From Flavobacteriales bacterium (lineage in GTDB: Bacteria; Bacteroidota; Bacteroidia; UBA10329): DNA of 7,045 bases. Position 1 is the stretch's first letter, and each line of letters starts with the position of its first letter. A program made the translations under genes and the position numbers. Where the stretch lies: assembly GCA_020635495.1 (NCBI GenBank), contig JACJZQ010000032.1, forward strand, positions 1 through 7,045, given 5' to 3'. Below the pieces are notes generated by a model. It worked only from the letters and a program-made list of their open reading frames with translations, had not been told where the DNA came from and ran no database searches. Of this stretch, positions 6,681-7,045 are shown in pieces.

Positions 6681-6694
6681 TTGATAAAAATCAA
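6681..6694. promoter_or_regulatory. FNR/CRP-family-like binding palindrome (TTGAT-N4-ATCAA)
   Basis: The 14 bases TTGATAAAAATCAA match the consensus TTGAT-N4-ATCAA known for FNR-type regulators of the CRP family at all ten specified positions. The centre is about 73 bases upstream of the ATG at 6614 and about 50 bases from a transcription start guessed from the weak -7 element. It lies 13 bases past the stop of the gene at its right. The match to the consensus is seen directly; a regulatory role in this organism is inference, and chance or a weak hairpin are alternatives. Confidence 0.4.
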
Positions 6695-6707
6695 GTCTTG
6701 CCTATTA

Positions 6708-7045
6708 TTACTGCCCATACAACTCCTTCAATTCCTGAAGATCAACATCCTTATACATCTTCTCACAGTCTTCAATTAGTCCGCCCTTTTTGCTGCGTCC
6801 GCAACCCGTGAAAAAATAGATCACCCCCACATTAATGTCCCACATTCCATCTGGCCATTTGGGATTGCCCCTTTGACTCACATCATCCAAATAATCGGTT
6901 ATGGTCCAATGATAGAGCGCTTCGCCTTTTAATGCCCATTCGCAGTTGATCTGCCACTTTACACCTAATCCAGTTGGAATGGCCACCGTCCAATTCGAAT
7001 AGCTCTGACCTTCCGCGGCCAATGGCCTGAGTTTCACGTCATCGC
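6708..7045 (-). CDS. DUF6089/PorG-like outer-membrane beta-barrel protein, N-terminus cut by window edge
   Basis: The frame is open to base 7045, so only the last 111 complete residues are seen; the GTG at 7037 is an internal valine codon rather than the start. The visible part contains alternating beta strands (TVAIPTGLGVKWQI, WALKGEALYHWTITDYLDD, MWDINVGVIYFF) of an outer-membrane barrel. The segment IPTGLGVKW followed by WTITDYLDDVS (6908-6876) is a hallmark I associate with the Bacteroidota DUF6089/PorG-like family, which includes a component of the type IX secretion and gliding machinery. After the last strand comes a 32-residue tail with two cysteines (GCGRSKKGG, then EDCEKMYKD) and a helical, charged end, which is unusual because such barrels often stop soon after the last strand. 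Barrel identity is fairly sure; PorG function is not established. Confidence 0.72.
   Translation of the reverse strand, partial: DDVKLRPLAAEGQSYSNWTVAIPTGLGVKWQINCEWALKGEALYHWTITDYLDDVSQRGNPKWPDGMWDINVGVIYFFTGCGRSKKGGLIEDCEKMYKDVDLQELKELYGQ

Noticed and set aside
6681..6694. The AT-rich dyad as an intrinsic terminator for the right-edge gene.
   Set aside because: A 5-bp AT-rich stem with no T-run after it on the minus strand is too weak; a protein-binding site is the better, though unproven, reading.
7035..7037. GTG as a start codon for the right-edge protein.
   Set aside because: The frame stays open upstream to the window end, and the residues after it are mid-barrel sequence without a signal peptide, so this is an internal valine.

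Overview
The window looks like ordinary chromosomal DNA from a member of the Bacteroidota, probably a flavobacterium-like lineage. Three things point there. Two promoters carry the Bacteroidota -7 element TAnnTTTG. The complete genes lack clear Shine-Dalgarno sequences. The gene families are typical of the phylum: a B-type succinate dehydrogenase, a secreted propeller-like protein of unknown function, and a DUF6089/PorG-like outer-membrane barrel. I see no insertion sequence, prophage, CRISPR array, tRNA or rRNA, and no sign of recent transfer.

Left part (1-2160, minus strand): sdhC followed by sdhA, the membrane anchor and flavoprotein of complex II. sdhA runs off the left edge, and sdhB would be expected beyond it. 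These genes link the TCA cycle to the (probably menaquinone) respiratory chain.

Middle (2161-4960): a 172-bp divergent intergenic region carries an outward-facing promoter on each side, both with the identical -7 octamer TACATTTG. The rightward promoter drives a compact three-gene unit: a PepP-type Xaa-Pro aminopeptidase with all metal ligands intact, a 76-residue acidic protein of unknown function, and a class V aminotransferase of the alanine-glyoxylate/serine-pyruvate type. The gaps are 6 and 0 bases, so the small gene is probably co-transcribed and perhaps translationally coupled. A strong hairpin at 4963-4985 ends this unit and also serves the converging gene on its right.

Right part (5004-7045, minus strand): a 536-residue protein with a signal peptide and a propeller-like repeat pattern, preceded by a 93-bp gap, then the C-terminal end of a DUF6089-like outer-membrane beta-barrel protein that is cut by the right edge. 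The gap contains a perfect TTGAT-N4-ATCAA palindrome, the consensus of FNR-type regulators, next to a second near-palindrome.

Most of the content is housekeeping. The items most worth a second look are the FNR-like palindrome, the small protein embedded between two metabolic enzymes, the unknown secreted protein, and the mirrored sdh/pepP promoters. I did not find convincing evidence for a new multi-gene system.
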